Assembly (NCBI GenBank): GCA_016195405.1
Contig: JACPZP010000210.1
Span: 1-64,000 of the forward strand
Reading direction: 5' to 3'
Origin: Planctomycetota bacterium
GTDB taxonomy: Bacteria; Planctomycetota; Planctomycetia; Gemmatales; Gemmataceae
Length of the DNA stretch: 64,000 bases
Within the stretch, counting starts at the first letter, position 1. Each line of letters starts with the position of its first letter. A program made the translations under genes and the position numbers. Under the pieces are notes generated by a model. It ran no database searches. It saw only the letters and a program-made list of their open reading frames with translations, and was not told where the DNA came from. Below, piece after piece: positions 6,320 through 14,975 of this stretch.

Positions 6320-8887
6320 TCATTTAACCACGTTGACATTGATCTTGGTCTCGTGAACCAAGCTGACGTTGCCGTTGATCACGGCGACGGCGCGGATGGT
6401 GATGTTCGGGCGGTTGCCAGGCGCGGTGTTCGGAGGCACTTTGAGGATCAGTTTCGCTTCATTGGCGCCGGCGGGGATGGTGATCGGATCGGCGGTGACG
6501 CCGGCGACGTCCTTAGGCAGGACGAACTCCACCTTGAAGGCGTCGTTGAAATCGAACAGCCGGGCGACCTTGACGAGCACGGCGCCGTCGGCGCCGAGCT
6601 TCACGGTCGGATTCGCGTTGTCGACCGACAGGTTGGCCACCTGCTTGGGCAGCACCGTGAGCTGGATCGGTGAGGAAGCGAGGATGGTGTTGACCGGTTT
6701 GGCCTTCGGGTCGGGCTGAATCGGCGCGAAGCCGCGGAAGACGACGTTGTACGTTCCCGGCGGCGTGTTGGCGGCCACCGTCAACACGGCCTGCTGTTCA
6801 TCCTTGCCGGGTGCGAAGGTCAAGGCGGCGAATGCGATTCCCGGCGGCAATTCGCCGGGATTGGGCGTCACCTGGAAGTTGCCTTTGAAGTCCGGCGAGA
6901 AACGGGTCAGTTTCAAGGCGACGTTGAGCTTGTCGCCGAGGGAAACGACCGCCTTATCGTTGGCCGGCGCGAGCTTGGCCGGCGCCTTGGCGCGGACGGC
7001 CAGCACCAGCGAACGGTCGAGACGAGTCAAAGGCGGAATGTTCTGCTGCGGCGCGACGGCGTGGCTGATGGTCGCCGGTCGGGCCTCGCGCACCATCTTT
7101 TGCCCGTTGACGATCGCCGTGCCTGTAACTTTGACTTCACCGGTAAAGGGAGCCGCATTGTCGGCGGCGCTGACGGCGAGGTAAGTCGCCTTCATATTGG
7201 CGGCCAGGAGCTGAGGCGGGCAAACGAGGCCGGCGGGAAGGCCGTCGAGCGTGAGCGTAATGTCGCCCTTGAAGCCGTCGATCCGCTCCGCATGGACGGA
7301 GTAGAGGGCCACGCCGCTTTGACCGATGTTGACCGCTTCGGGCCGGTAGTCGTCTTCGGGCATCACGATCAAACGAAAGTCCGGTGTCTCCTTGTAAATG
7401 CGAAGGCGATAGACGTGCGTCGCATCCGCGATGAGATCGGCGACGTGGCTGGCGACGAGCAAGTGGACCTTGCCGTCCGCCGGCGCGGTGTACTTGTAAG
7501 GCGCCGGATCGCGAGTGGCGTTGAAGAAAGTCTTCGGACTGAGAATGTTGGGATTGTCTTCGAGCTTGACGATGTCTTGCTTCTTGGCCATGTCGTAGAG
7601 CTTCAAATACATGTAGGTCGGCGCGCCCAGGCGGTGGCTCAATACTTCGATGACGTAGGTGTCGCCCTTTTTGACGTTGAAGGCGTACCAATCGCGGTCG
7701 CGCTTTTTGTCCACCCGGCCCGCCACCTCGCACGGAGCGGGAATTTCCTGGGCAGTCTCCGGCGTGTCGTTGTTGTCGTTCTCGATGACGACCGGAGCGC
7801 GGGCGTAGGTCAAGAGCACCGGATTGGAAAGGCCGCCCGGCGATGGCAAGCGGTATTCGAAGCCGTCCAAGAGTCCGGACACCGGCGTCACCTGGCCGGT
7901 ATAAGCGAGGCGTTGTTGAGCCATCGAGTCGTCCGGCGCTTTGATGTTGACGACGAGCTTCTCAAGGGGTTTGCCGTCGAGCAGGGCCGCGGGATCGACC
8001 TGGCCGCCCGGCAAGCTGCGGCCATGGAGCGTGACCTGGGCAGCTTTGCCCGGCTCGATCATCGGCGGGAAGACGGCGTCAATCCACGGGGCAGCCGAGA
8101 AGTTGAGACGGTAGTAATAGTCGGGGCCGCCCTGGGTGTAGGTGAACTGGTTGAGCCGGAGGACATAGTCGCCGTCGGCCGGCGGTGTGAAATCGAGGAT
8201 GCCGTCGCTTGCGGGCAGGGGCCGATGGAAGGCGATCATCCTGCCGGCCGCGTCGTAGATGCGCATCTCGGGATGGAGCCGGCTGTCAAGCGAAGCGCAC
8301 AGACACGTGATAAGGATTCGCTGACCCTTCTTGGCGAGGAAGAGCGTGTAATCGACGTCGGTGGGCGCCGCGATAGCGCCGGTGATCGTTGTTCCTAGCT
8401 CGATCTTCTGGGCCTGGTCGACCTCGTTGTTCGGCTCTTTCTCCGCGACTTCGTTGAGATCGCCGACGACGAAGACACGCGGGTTGCTGATGCCGTGCTT
8501 GTTGACGAAGCGAACGTCGTGATAACCGAGCGGCACGTCCTTGGCGATGGTCACGGAAAACTTGGTGATTGGTTGCGGCGGAGGCGGCGGCGCTTTCGGA
8601 TCGACCTTCGCCTTGGGATCGACCTTGGGCGGCGGCGGAATGATCGGCGTTGCCTTGATGCCGGGATGGCTGAAGTAGAGGCCCTCCGGATCGGTCATGT
8701 CCGCGCCGGCAAACGTGACTTCGAAGGTGGTTGCGACTTTACCGCCCATCGGCGTGATGCTTGATAGCCGTGGGTGTGGCCACTGGTTGCCGATGTTGAC
8801 CTGCGCCCGGACCGGCTCCACGCCCAACAGCAGTGTCACGAGAGCCCCGACGAAAACAGCCAGGCGACAGGACGAAATGCCTTGCAT
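6320..8887 (-). CDS. Large exported protein with PPC-type domains
   Basis: An 855-residue exported protein. The signal peptide covers about residues 1-28 (ending PVRAQ). A proline-rich linker (KVDPKAKVDPKAPPPPP) follows near residue 80. An EKEPNNEVDQAQ segment marks a bacterial pre-peptidase C-terminal (PPC) domain, with a second related segment near NDNNDTPETAQEIP. The rest is beta-sandwich sequence. No protease or hydrolase motif is seen, so it is probably a structural or carbohydrate/protein-binding surface protein. Start: the ATG at 8887 is preferred, since the frame extends to a TTG at 8917 without support. It lies directly upstream of the cytochrome/WD40 gene on the same strand. Confidence 0.85.
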   Translation of the reverse strand: MQGISSCRLAVFVGALVTLLLGVEPVRAQVNIGNQWPHPRLSSITPMGGKVATTFEVTFAGADMTDPEGLYFSHPGIKATPIIPPPPKVDPKAKVDPKAPPPPPQPITKFSVTIAKDVPLGYHDVRFVNKHGISNPRVFVVGDLNEVAEKEPNNEVDQAQKIELGTTITGAIAAPTDVDYTLFLAKKGQRILITCLCASLDSRLHPEMRIYDAAGRMIAFHRPLPASDGILDFTPPADGDYVLRLNQFTYTQGGPDYYYRLNFSAAPWIDAVFPPMIEPGKAAQVTLHGRSLPGGQVDPAALLDGKPLEKLVVNIKAPDDSMAQQRLAYTGQVTPVSGLLDGFEYRLPSPGGLSNPVLLTYARAPVVIENDNNDTPETAQEIPAPCEVAGRVDKKRDRDWYAFNVKKGDTYVIEVLSHRLGAPTYMYLKLYDMAKKQDIVKLEDNPNILSPKTFFNATRDPAPYKYTAPADGKVHLLVASHVADLIADATHVYRLRIYKETPDFRLIVMPEDDYRPEAVNIGQSGVALYSVHAERIDGFKGDITLTLDGLPAGLVCPPQLLAANMKATYLAVSAADNAAPFTGEVKVTGTAIVNGQKMVREARPATISHAVAPQQNIPPLTRLDRSLVLAVRAKAPAKLAPANDKAVVSLGDKLNVALKLTRFSPDFKGNFQVTPNPGELPPGIAFAALTFAPGKDEQQAVLTVAANTPPGTYNVVFRGFAPIQPDPKAKPVNTILASSPIQLTVLPKQVANLSVDNANPTVKLGADGAVLVKVARLFDFNDAFKVEFVLPKDVAGVTADPITIPAGANEAKLILKVPPNTAPGNRPNITIRAVAVINGNVSLVHETKINVNVVK

Positions 8888-9091
8888 GAGGAAGCTCCAT
8901 CGAACGGGTCCGTGCAATGATCGGGGAACCGGGGCGGGGCGGCGGGCAGGGGGGAACCGTAACTGGTTGGCTGATATCGCCGGCGGGTTGGCCGCTGTGG
9001 TGGTTTTGGGTTCCCGGCAGCGGCGCCCATGGAACCTCTAAAGGAATATGGTAATGTTCCGCTGGTACTGGGTCAAGAAAGTTTTGAAAGC

Positions 9092-9445
9092 TTATTTTTT
9101 CAGCACGACGCGCAGCTTGTTGATCTTGGCCGCCAGGATGAAGTCGTTTTCCGAAAGCCCGCCGATGGCGTGGGTCGAAAGTTCGACGGCGACGTTGCGG
9201 TAACCGACCAGGTGTAGATCGGGATGGTGGTCTTCTTTTTCGGCGATCTTGCCGATGCGCGCGAAGAAATCCAGCGCCGTGACGAAGTCCTTGACGCGCC
9301 ATTCGCGGCGCAATGCTTGGCGATTAGACGAGAGCGACCAACCCGGAACAGCCGGCAGCAATTTGTCCATTTCTTTGCGGGTCAGCGCAGGGACGCCGCC
9401 CTCGCAAGGGCGGCAATGCTTCCGACTCAAAGGTTCCGAAGCCAT
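9092..9445 (-). CDS. phhB: Pterin-4a-carbinolamine dehydratase
   Basis: A 117-residue enzyme that dehydrates 4a-hydroxytetrahydrobiopterin during pterin cofactor recycling. The family signature is present: His73-His74-Pro75 in EDHHPDLHLVGY, His92 in LSTHAIGGL, and Asp101 in ENDF. The N-terminal KHCRPCEGG segment is common in bacterial versions. The start at 9445 is fixed by a perfect AGGAGG site a few bases upstream; the frame remains open to 9529 but that extension overlaps the acyltransferase gene. No aromatic amino acid hydroxylase is visible nearby, so its pterin substrate is not shown by context. Confidence 0.92.
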   Translation of the reverse strand: MASEPLSRKHCRPCEGGVPALTRKEMDKLLPAVPGWSLSSNRQALRREWRVKDFVTALDFFARIGKIAEKEDHHPDLHLVGYRNVAVELSTHAIGGLSENDFILAAKINKLRVVLKK

Positions 9446-9508
9446 GTTGGCCTCCTCTTGTTTACGTTTCGCGCACGCATTATGCCATGCGGGCACTGAT
9501 TCTCTAGG

Positions 9509-9525
9509 CGCTAACCCGCAAGCGG
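9509..9525. repeat. CCGCTTGCGGGTTAGCG repeat arm supplying a stop codon
   Basis: The 17-mer CCGCTTGCGGGTTAGCG (minus strand) is identical to a segment at 13000-13016, where it forms one arm of a longer palindrome. Here its TAG is the stop codon of the acyltransferase gene, so the last few residues (PLAG) are encoded by the repeat. Confidence 0.75.
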
Positions 9526-10233
9526 ACAAGGACGGCGCCGCTTCGGATTCAACTCCTCAATCTTCGCCATCAAGAGCTGGGTCACTTCCTCAATGACTCT
9601 GCGCGTTCGCTGTCGACCGAGGTAGGCCGTGAGATCGACGGGCGCGCCGAAGATCACGCGAACCGACTTGCCGCTGGGATAAAGCCACGAGGGGAACAGC
9701 CGATCCGTGCGGGGTCCGCCGGCGATGAAGACGGGATAAACGGGCGCGCCGCTGCAGAGGGCCAGCAGGCTCATGCCGGGTTTGCCGTGGCGCAGGCGAT
9801 TGCGGGCGACGCCGCTCAGGTTGCCTTCGGGAAAGACGCAAACGATGCCGCCTTCCTTGAGCCGCCTTAAGGCACGCAAGAGGCTCGAAGGATCTTGGCC
9901 GGAGCGGTTGACGGGAACGCACCGCAAATGTTCGAGGACCCAATGGGTGACTGGGTGCAGCTTGAAATGCTCGCGCGAGACCAAGAAACTCATGAGGCGG
10001 TCGCACGCCGTCAGCAGGATGGGCGGATCGGCGCTGCAAGTGTGGTTCGAGATGACGATGGCTGGGCCGACGCGGGGAAACGGCGTAGGCCGGTTGCACG
10101 ACCAGCGATGCCAGAGCCGGATATATGGGTACGAGATGCGTAACAGGAAGAAGTCGGTCCAGGGAAGGCGCGAGCGGATCCAAGCGCAGTAGACGGCGTA
10201 AATCGTGATGAGGAGGCAGCAAAGCGCCCACAT
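9511..10233 (-). CDS. 1-acyl-glycerol-3-phosphate acyltransferase (PlsC family)
   Basis: A 240-residue membrane-associated acyltransferase that would add the second acyl chain to lysophosphatidic acid or a related acceptor. A hydrophobic N-terminal segment (residues 1-18) probably anchors it. The catalytic NHxxxxD motif is at residues 63-69 (NHTCSAD), a PVNRSG segment follows near 107, and the acceptor-binding FPEG block is at 134-137. Its length is typical of PlsC proteins. The final residues are encoded by a dispersed repeat that also provides the stop. It is convergent with nothing and divergent from the esterase gene at 10505. Confidence 0.88.
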   Translation of the reverse strand: MWALCCLLITIYAVYCAWIRSRLPWTDFFLLRISYPYIRLWHRWSCNRPTPFPRVGPAIVISNHTCSADPPILLTACDRLMSFLVSREHFKLHPVTHWVLEHLRCVPVNRSGQDPSSLLRALRRLKEGGIVCVFPEGNLSGVARNRLRHGKPGMSLLALCSGAPVYPVFIAGGPRTDRLFPSWLYPSGKSVRVIFGAPVDLTAYLGRQRTRRVIEEVTQLLMAKIEELNPKRRRPCPLAG

Positions 10234-10395
10234 GGCCTTATCCAGCTACTCCGGTCCTCCGGAACACGGCGGTTACAAACCTATCATATGCCGCCATGAC
10301 CGCTATAGGCCGCAGAGCTTGCGACCGTTCCTGCCGTGTTTGCCTATTGTGCCACGCTCAGGCAAAGCCGGGGATTTAGTTAACCGAAGGAACTG

Positions 10396-10461
10396 GAAGC
10401 GGTTTCAGAAGGGGTCAGGACCTGTGATTCTGGAGGTCCTGACCCCTTTTGAAACCGCTTC
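10396..10461. repeat. Near-perfect inverted repeat (GGTCAGGACC family)
   Basis: Two 28-base arms (10396-10423 and 10434-10461) pair with one G-T mismatch around a 10-base loop. The arm core is AGGGGTCAGGACCT. The same core occurs in the perfect hairpin at 28177-28244 and, shorter, at 1082-1097. Such hairpins resemble REP/MITE-like units mobilised by Y1 transposases, but no transposase gene is present in the window. It lies 44 bases upstream of the esterase start. Confidence 0.85.
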
Positions 10462-10504
10462 TAGGGAGAATCGTCACATCATTCCCACGCGGAAGGGGTA
10501 CGCC

Positions 10505-11590
10505 GTGAGACGATACGGATGGTTGGGCCTGGTCGCACTTGTGAGCATGGCGCCCGTGAGCAAGGCGCAATCCAGCGACTGGGCGGCCGATTCGAAGAGG
10601 GTGAGCAAGGAACTCGCGATCGTCAACGGTCGCATTTCGGGCCGGGTGATGGATCATACGGCCAACCACGGGGCGGACAATCGCATCTGGTCGAGGACAT
10701 TGCAGCAAAAGCGCGACCTCTACGTCTACCTGCCGCCGAGTTTCTGCAAGGACCAGCGTTACCCGATCATGATTTACCTGCACGGGTTCGCCGTCGACGA
10801 GCAGTCTTTCCTACGCCTGGTCCCGCTGGTGGATGAAGCGATCCGACAGGGAAAGCTGCCTCCAATCATCATGGCCGCCCCGGACGGCAGCTTGGCGGGC
10901 GAGCCGTGCATCCTCAAGCCGGGCAGCTTTTTTCAAAACACCCAAGCCGGCGACTTCGAAGATTACGTGCTTCAGGACGTTTGGGACTTTGTCACCCAAA
11001 ACTATCCGATTCGCCCCGAGCGCCAGGCCCATGTTTTGGCCGGCATGTCCATGGGCGGCTTCGCGGCCTTTAACCTCGGCATTCGTCACCGCGACATTTT
11101 TGGGATCGCCATCGGCATCCATCCGCCTTTGAACACGCGTTGGGTCGATTGCCGCGGCAACTACTTCGCCAAGTTCGATCCCAACAATTGGGGCTGGCGG
11201 ACCAAGCTCGACAATCCCAACGAGGTCATCGCCAAGTTCGCCGGCGGTCTGGTCAAGCTGCGCATCAAGGCGGTCGTCGGGCCCCTCTATGGCTTCGGCG
11301 ACGAAGCCCTCGCGGATATCGCCCGTCAAAACCCGATCGAGCTGATCGATCGCACGGGCCTGAAGAACGGCGAGCTGGCGATGTACGTCGGCTACGCCGG
11401 CAAGGACCAATTCAACATCACCGCCCAGGTCGACAGCTTCCTGTACCTGTGCAAGTGTCGCCAAATATGCGTTGCGGTCGGGTTTGAACCTCACGGCCGT
11501 CACGACTCGGAAACGGCCGTTCGCTTTCTACCTAGTGTCTGCACATGGCTGGCGCCGCAACTCGCGCCCTATAGTCCGCCATCACGGTAA
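10505..11590 (+). CDS. Exported esterase, alpha/beta hydrolase (esterase D type)
   Basis: A 361-residue secreted hydrolase. The GTG at 10505 is preferred: it has a purine-rich site (GGAAGGGG) just upstream and starts a signal peptide (VRRYGWLGLVALVSMAPVSKAQ). The upstream open frame includes the inverted repeat at 10.4 kb and is rejected. The catalytic serine lies in GMSMGG (Ser182), the oxyanion segment is YLHGF (91-95), and a late EPHGRHD holds the likely catalytic His. The layout fits the feruloyl-esterase/S-formylglutathione-hydrolase-like family (PF00756) that acts on carbohydrate-linked or simple esters. Substrate is unknown. The gene is monocistronic as far as can be seen. Confidence 0.82.
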   Translation: MRRYGWLGLVALVSMAPVSKAQSSDWAADSKRVSKELAIVNGRISGRVMDHTANHGADNRIWSRTLQQKRDLYVYLPPSFCKDQRYPIMIYLHGFAVDEQSFLRLVPLVDEAIRQGKLPPIIMAAPDGSLAGEPCILKPGSFFQNTQAGDFEDYVLQDVWDFVTQNYPIRPERQAHVLAGMSMGGFAAFNLGIRHRDIFGIAIGIHPPLNTRWVDCRGNYFAKFDPNNWGWRTKLDNPNEVIAKFAGGLVKLRIKAVVGPLYGFGDEALADIARQNPIELIDRTGLKNGELAMYVGYAGKDQFNITAQVDSFLYLCKCRQICVAVGFEPHGRHDSETAVRFLPSVCTWLAPQLAPYSPPSR

Positions 11591-11745
11591 TGCCCGGTAC
11601 GGCGTCAACCTCGCATGGAGCGGTGGGACAGGCGTCGCGCCTGTCCGCACCGGCGGGACGCCACCTCTCTCTTGCCCGAAATCCGGCCTTCCGGGTATAA
11701 CCTGGGGTGCTGGAACCCTTCCACTTGGGCAGGGAGGCCCGTGTG

Positions 11746-12996
11746 ATGCGACGATTCCGCCTTCTCGCAATTTTGCTGCCGGCGCTGGCCATCACGGCCT
11801 TTGCGACGCTTGAAGCGCAAGAGCCCGAACAAAAAACGAGCGTCAAGCCGGCACTCGCTCGGGTTGCCAAGCATGACCTGGATAAGCTCACCGACAAACA
11901 GCGATTCTTCTATCTCAGCGGACAGCGCGGGCTGGAATGGCTGAAGAAGGCGAACAAGCCGGACGGGCGCTTTGTGTATGGTTTTCTGCCGGCTTTAAGC
12001 GTACCGGTGGAAGGCGACAGTTTCCTCCATCAGGGCGGCGCGGCCATGGCGACGGCCCGCACTGCCGCGTTCTACGGCGACAAGCAAGGCGCCGCCATCG
12101 CCAGGCAGGCCCTGCTCACGCTTTTCTTGGAAACCATCAAAGATGCCAAAGAGCCTCACCTTCGTTACACGGCCGCCCCGCCGGAGCTGATCCATCGGCC
12201 GACGGCAAGCGCGATGTTGGCCCTGGCAGTTCATGAACTCGATAGTCCGGGCAAGGACCTGCTCGACGACGCCGAAGGAATCTGCAACTATTTGCGAAAG
12301 CTCGTTAAGGCCGACGGCTCGTTACACCTTGTCGAAAACGACACGACTAGCGGCAATGAGGCACAGGCGATCCAGCACTACTCCGGACTGGTGTTGCACG
12401 CGATCGTCCGCAGCCAGGAGCATCGGCCCGCCGCATGGAAGCTCGAGGCGCTGCGCAAAGCTCGGCCGTTTTACCACGCTTACTGGAAGCAGAATAAGAA
12501 CGCGCCGATGATCCCCGAACATACGGCGGCGTATGTCGAAGCGTTCTTGCTGACGAAGGAACAAGGATTCGCCGATGTGGTCTTTGAGATGAACGATTGG
12601 CTTTGTCAGTTGCAATACCAAGACATGGACCGAAGGCGGAGCGCGTGGGCCGGCGGCTTCCAAAACTGGGTGGACGGAAAGGCCGTGCAGCTTGCCCCCA
12701 ACATCGACACGGCGCCTTATGCTGAAAGCCTGGCCGAGGCATGTCGGGTCGCCAAGGTGACCGGCGACGTGCAGCGTTTCGAGCGCTATCGCGCGGCGCT
12801 GGAGAGTTCGCTCAAGTTTCTGACCTTGCTACAGTATAACGAGGCCAACGCACGCCACTTCGCGGACTGGTTTCGCCCCGCGGTCGTCGGCGGATTTCAC
12901 GCGTCGCTCCAAGACGGCAACCTGCGCATTGACTATGGCCAACACGCTGTGTCGGCGCTCACGCAGTATCTAAGGTGCGCGGCCGAGTTGCCATAA
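11746..12996 (+). CDS. Exported alpha/alpha-toroid protein
   Basis: A 416-residue exported protein. The ATG at 11746 follows an AGGGAGG site and opens a signal peptide (MRRFRLLAILLPALAITAFA). The rest is almost entirely helical, with repeated helix pairs such as GLEWLKKANKPDGRFVYGF and AMATARTAAFYGD, and many Trp, Tyr and His residues. This resembles six-hairpin or prenyltransferase-like alpha/alpha barrels of glycan-active or terpene-type proteins. No catalytic pair can be named with confidence, so a role in polysaccharide binding or cleavage is only possible. A repeat palindrome begins right after the stop. Confidence 0.75.
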   Translation: MRRFRLLAILLPALAITAFATLEAQEPEQKTSVKPALARVAKHDLDKLTDKQRFFYLSGQRGLEWLKKANKPDGRFVYGFLPALSVPVEGDSFLHQGGAAMATARTAAFYGDKQGAAIARQALLTLFLETIKDAKEPHLRYTAAPPELIHRPTASAMLALAVHELDSPGKDLLDDAEGICNYLRKLVKADGSLHLVENDTTSGNEAQAIQHYSGLVLHAIVRSQEHRPAAWKLEALRKARPFYHAYWKQNKNAPMIPEHTAAYVEAFLLTKEQGFADVVFEMNDWLCQLQYQDMDRRRSAWAGGFQNWVDGKAVQLAPNIDTAPYAESLAEACRVAKVTGDVQRFERYRAALESSLKFLTLLQYNEANARHFADWFRPAVVGGFHASLQDGNLRIDYGQHAVSALTQYLRCAAELP

Positions 12997-12998
12997 CT

Positions 12999-13053
12999 CC
13001 CGCTTGCGGGTTAGCGTGACCTAGGTTACACGTCGCTATTACCCGCGAGCGGG
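12999..13053. repeat. Palindromic repeat after a stop codon (CCCGCTTGCGGG type)
   Basis: Left arm CCCGCTTGCGGGTTAGCG (12999-13016) pairs imperfectly with the right arm 13034-13053 (CGCTATTACCCGCGAGCGGG). The left arm recurs at 9509-9525. It begins two bases after the stop of the alpha/alpha-toroid gene and could serve as its transcription end, although no T run follows. Confidence 0.75.
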
Positions 13054-13155
13054 GCTGATAGCCAAATTGCCCAGAGCGATGTATACTTCCTCTTTTCACA
13101 CGATGCGGGCGGGAACAGCGTGGTTTTTCCCGGCCCGATGCACGCGGTCGATCTC

Positions 13156-14178
13156 ATGAATGAAGAACGATCCCCTTCGGCCCGGCCACGCTGCCGTAGC
13201 CTTACCGGCGTTCGTGTCCTTGCGACCGGCAGCTACGTGCCGGATGCGGTGGTCACCAACGAGCATCTGCATCAGCGCTTCGGATTCGATTCGGATTGGA
13301 TCGTCAAGCGGACCGGCATCCTCGAACGCCGCCACGCCCTGCCCCATCAAGCGACCAGCGATCTCTGCTATGAAGCTGCCAAGCGCTGCATCGAGCAAGC
13401 CAACGTCGATCCCGCCGACATCGACCTGCTTCTTTTGGGCACGTTCACGCCCGACATGTCGTTTCCGTCAACAGCGTGCCTTGTGCAGGACATGCTCAAC
13501 CTGAATTGCCCCGCGGTCGATCTGCAAGCTGCCTGCGCCGGCTTTATGTACGCATTCATCACCGGGGCGGCTTACGTCGTCTCCGGCGTCAGCGACATGG
13601 CCCTCATCATCGGCGGCGACTGCAACTCGCGCATTGTCAACCCCGATGACATCAAGACCTATCCGCTCTTCGGCGACGGCGCCGGCGCAGTCTTGCTGAC
13701 GCGCGGCCGGCCCGACCAGGGCATCATCAGCTACAGCATGGGCGCCGACGGTTCCGGCGGCGACCTCTTGAGCCGGCCCGCGTGCGGCAGCCGGCTTCCG
13801 CCCACGCCGGAATTGCTCGAAAAAGGCCTCCATTACATGTTCATGGACGGCCGGGCCGTCTTTCGCTGGGCGGTCGCGATCCTGTGCGACACGATCCAAG
13901 ACGTCTTGCGGCATAGCGGCCTGGACCAGGAAGACATCGATCTCTACTTGCCGCACCAAGCGAACATCCGGATCATCAACGCCGCCACTGACGTACTGCA
14001 CATCTCGCGCAACAAGGTATTCAATAACCTCGAACGATACGGCAACACCTCCGCAGGGTCTATTCCCCTCATTATCGACGAGGCGATTCAAGAGAATCGC
14101 ATCCACGACAACGACCTGGTCCTCATGAGCGGCTTCGGCGCCGGCCTGGCGTGGGGAACGGCGATCGTGCGGTGGTGA
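13156..14178 (+). CDS. fabH: 3-oxoacyl-[acyl-carrier-protein] synthase III
   Basis: A FabH-type condensing enzyme of 340 residues that joins acetyl-CoA (or another acyl-CoA) to malonyl-ACP to start fatty acid synthesis. The catalytic triad is visible: Cys127 in QAACAGF, His267 in LPHQAN, Asn297 in YGNTSAGS. The dimer-loop pattern DWIVKRTGI is also present. The start is uncertain: ATG at 13156, ATG at 13138 and GTG at 13120 are all in frame and none has a strong ribosome binding site; family similarity begins about 16 residues after 13156. No other fatty acid genes are nearby, so it may serve a special lipid. The HEPN gene follows after 6 bases. Confidence 0.93.
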   Translation: MNEERSPSARPRCRSLTGVRVLATGSYVPDAVVTNEHLHQRFGFDSDWIVKRTGILERRHALPHQATSDLCYEAAKRCIEQANVDPADIDLLLLGTFTPDMSFPSTACLVQDMLNLNCPAVDLQAACAGFMYAFITGAAYVVSGVSDMALIIGGDCNSRIVNPDDIKTYPLFGDGAGAVLLTRGRPDQGIISYSMGADGSGGDLLSRPACGSRLPPTPELLEKGLHYMFMDGRAVFRWAVAILCDTIQDVLRHSGLDQEDIDLYLPHQANIRIINAATDVLHISRNKVFNNLERYGNTSAGSIPLIIDEAIQENRIHDNDLVLMSGFGAGLAWGTAIVRW

Positions 14179-14184
14179 CGGGCC

Positions 14185-14598
14185 ATGGCGCGATCAAAAG
14201 TGAACCCACGGCGATTCCTGCGAGCGGCGGAAAAACGACTTAGCGAGGCCCGTTTTCTTTTCGATTCGGGTTATCACACCGCGGCAGTGTATCTTGCAGG
14301 GTATGCCGTTGAATGTTCATTGAAGGCCGTGATATTATCTAGTGAGCCGATGGCGCGGCGCGCTGCGACTTTGAAGAGCTTTCGAGGTGCCAAAGCCCAT
14401 GAATTCATGTGGTTGTTGGACGAAATGAGGGAGCGCAAGAACGTGCCAACCGGAGATGTCCGACCATCGCTCCTGAAAATAAATTGGTGGTCCACGGAGA
14501 TTCGATACGACCCATCGGACATGGAAAAGGAAACTGCGAAAGAATTTGTTGGAAAAGCAGAAGCGATTGTTACTTGGGCACAAGGTCGCGTGCTATGA
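14185..14598 (+). CDS. HEPN-domain protein
   Basis: A 137-residue helical protein of the HEPN superfamily. The defining segment is YHTAAVYLAGYAVECSLKAV (about residues 31-50), preceded by a basic N-terminal helix (RRFLRAAEKRLSEARFLFD). The RNase signature R-x4-6-H typical of active HEPN toxins is not evident, so it may be the non-catalytic type that partners another small protein. It starts 6 bases after fabH, and its stop overlaps the next start (ATGA), so translation coupling is likely. The pair precedes archease and RtcB. Confidence 0.75.
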   Translation: MARSKVNPRRFLRAAEKRLSEARFLFDSGYHTAAVYLAGYAVECSLKAVILSSEPMARRAATLKSFRGAKAHEFMWLLDEMRERKNVPTGDVRPSLLKINWWSTEIRYDPSDMEKETAKEFVGKAEAIVTWAQGRVL

Positions 14599-14921
14599 GA
14601 AGAACCCAAGAAAACCGAGACTTACACGTGCAACTTGTGTTGGATGCTCTGCGAAAAAAATACGGAGCTGATCATCCAAAAGCGGTGATTGAAGCCTATC
14701 GTCATGGTCGGCGCTCCATTCGAGTGCGCGTGGTCGATCCCGACCTCGGCGGAGTTCATGTCACAAAGCGAATCGACCCGCTTTGGGAGATTCTGAAGGA
14801 ACACGTTCCTGATGAGGTGCGCGAGGACATTGACGTCCTCTTACCCATTACTCCAAAGGAAGCGAAGACGTCCGCCATGAGCATGGAATTCGATAACCCG
14901 ACTCCAAATGGGATGCCGTGA
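14595..14921 (+). CDS. Small partner protein of the HEPN gene
   Basis: A 108-residue protein beginning MRRTQENRDLHVQLVLDALRKKYG at 14595, overlapping the HEPN stop by four bases. It continues AVIEAYRHGRRSIRVRVVDPDLGG and HVTKRIDPLWEILKEHVPDEVREDI. I do not recognise the family. It is not an MNT nucleotidyltransferase, since no GSxxxG or DxD motif is seen. The alternating charged pattern suggests an alpha/beta fold with a basic surface. By position it would be the antitoxin or cofactor of the HEPN protein. The upstream open frame from 14409 overlaps the HEPN gene and is rejected. Confidence 0.65.
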   Translation: MRRTQENRDLHVQLVLDALRKKYGADHPKAVIEAYRHGRRSIRVRVVDPDLGGVHVTKRIDPLWEILKEHVPDEVREDIDVLLPITPKEAKTSAMSMEFDNPTPNGMP

Positions 14922-14975
14922 CCGCTTCTTCGCGAACCCGTTGGCTTCCCCTCTTGTCCGTGTTACCATCGAACC

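Noticed and set aside
7061-8398. 445-residue plus-strand open frame across the PPC gene
   Set aside because: Antisense shadow; no protein-like pattern.
10205-10504. Extension of the esterase frame upstream
   Set aside because: It runs through a near-perfect inverted repeat and overlaps the divergent acyltransferase start; the signal peptide begins at 10505.
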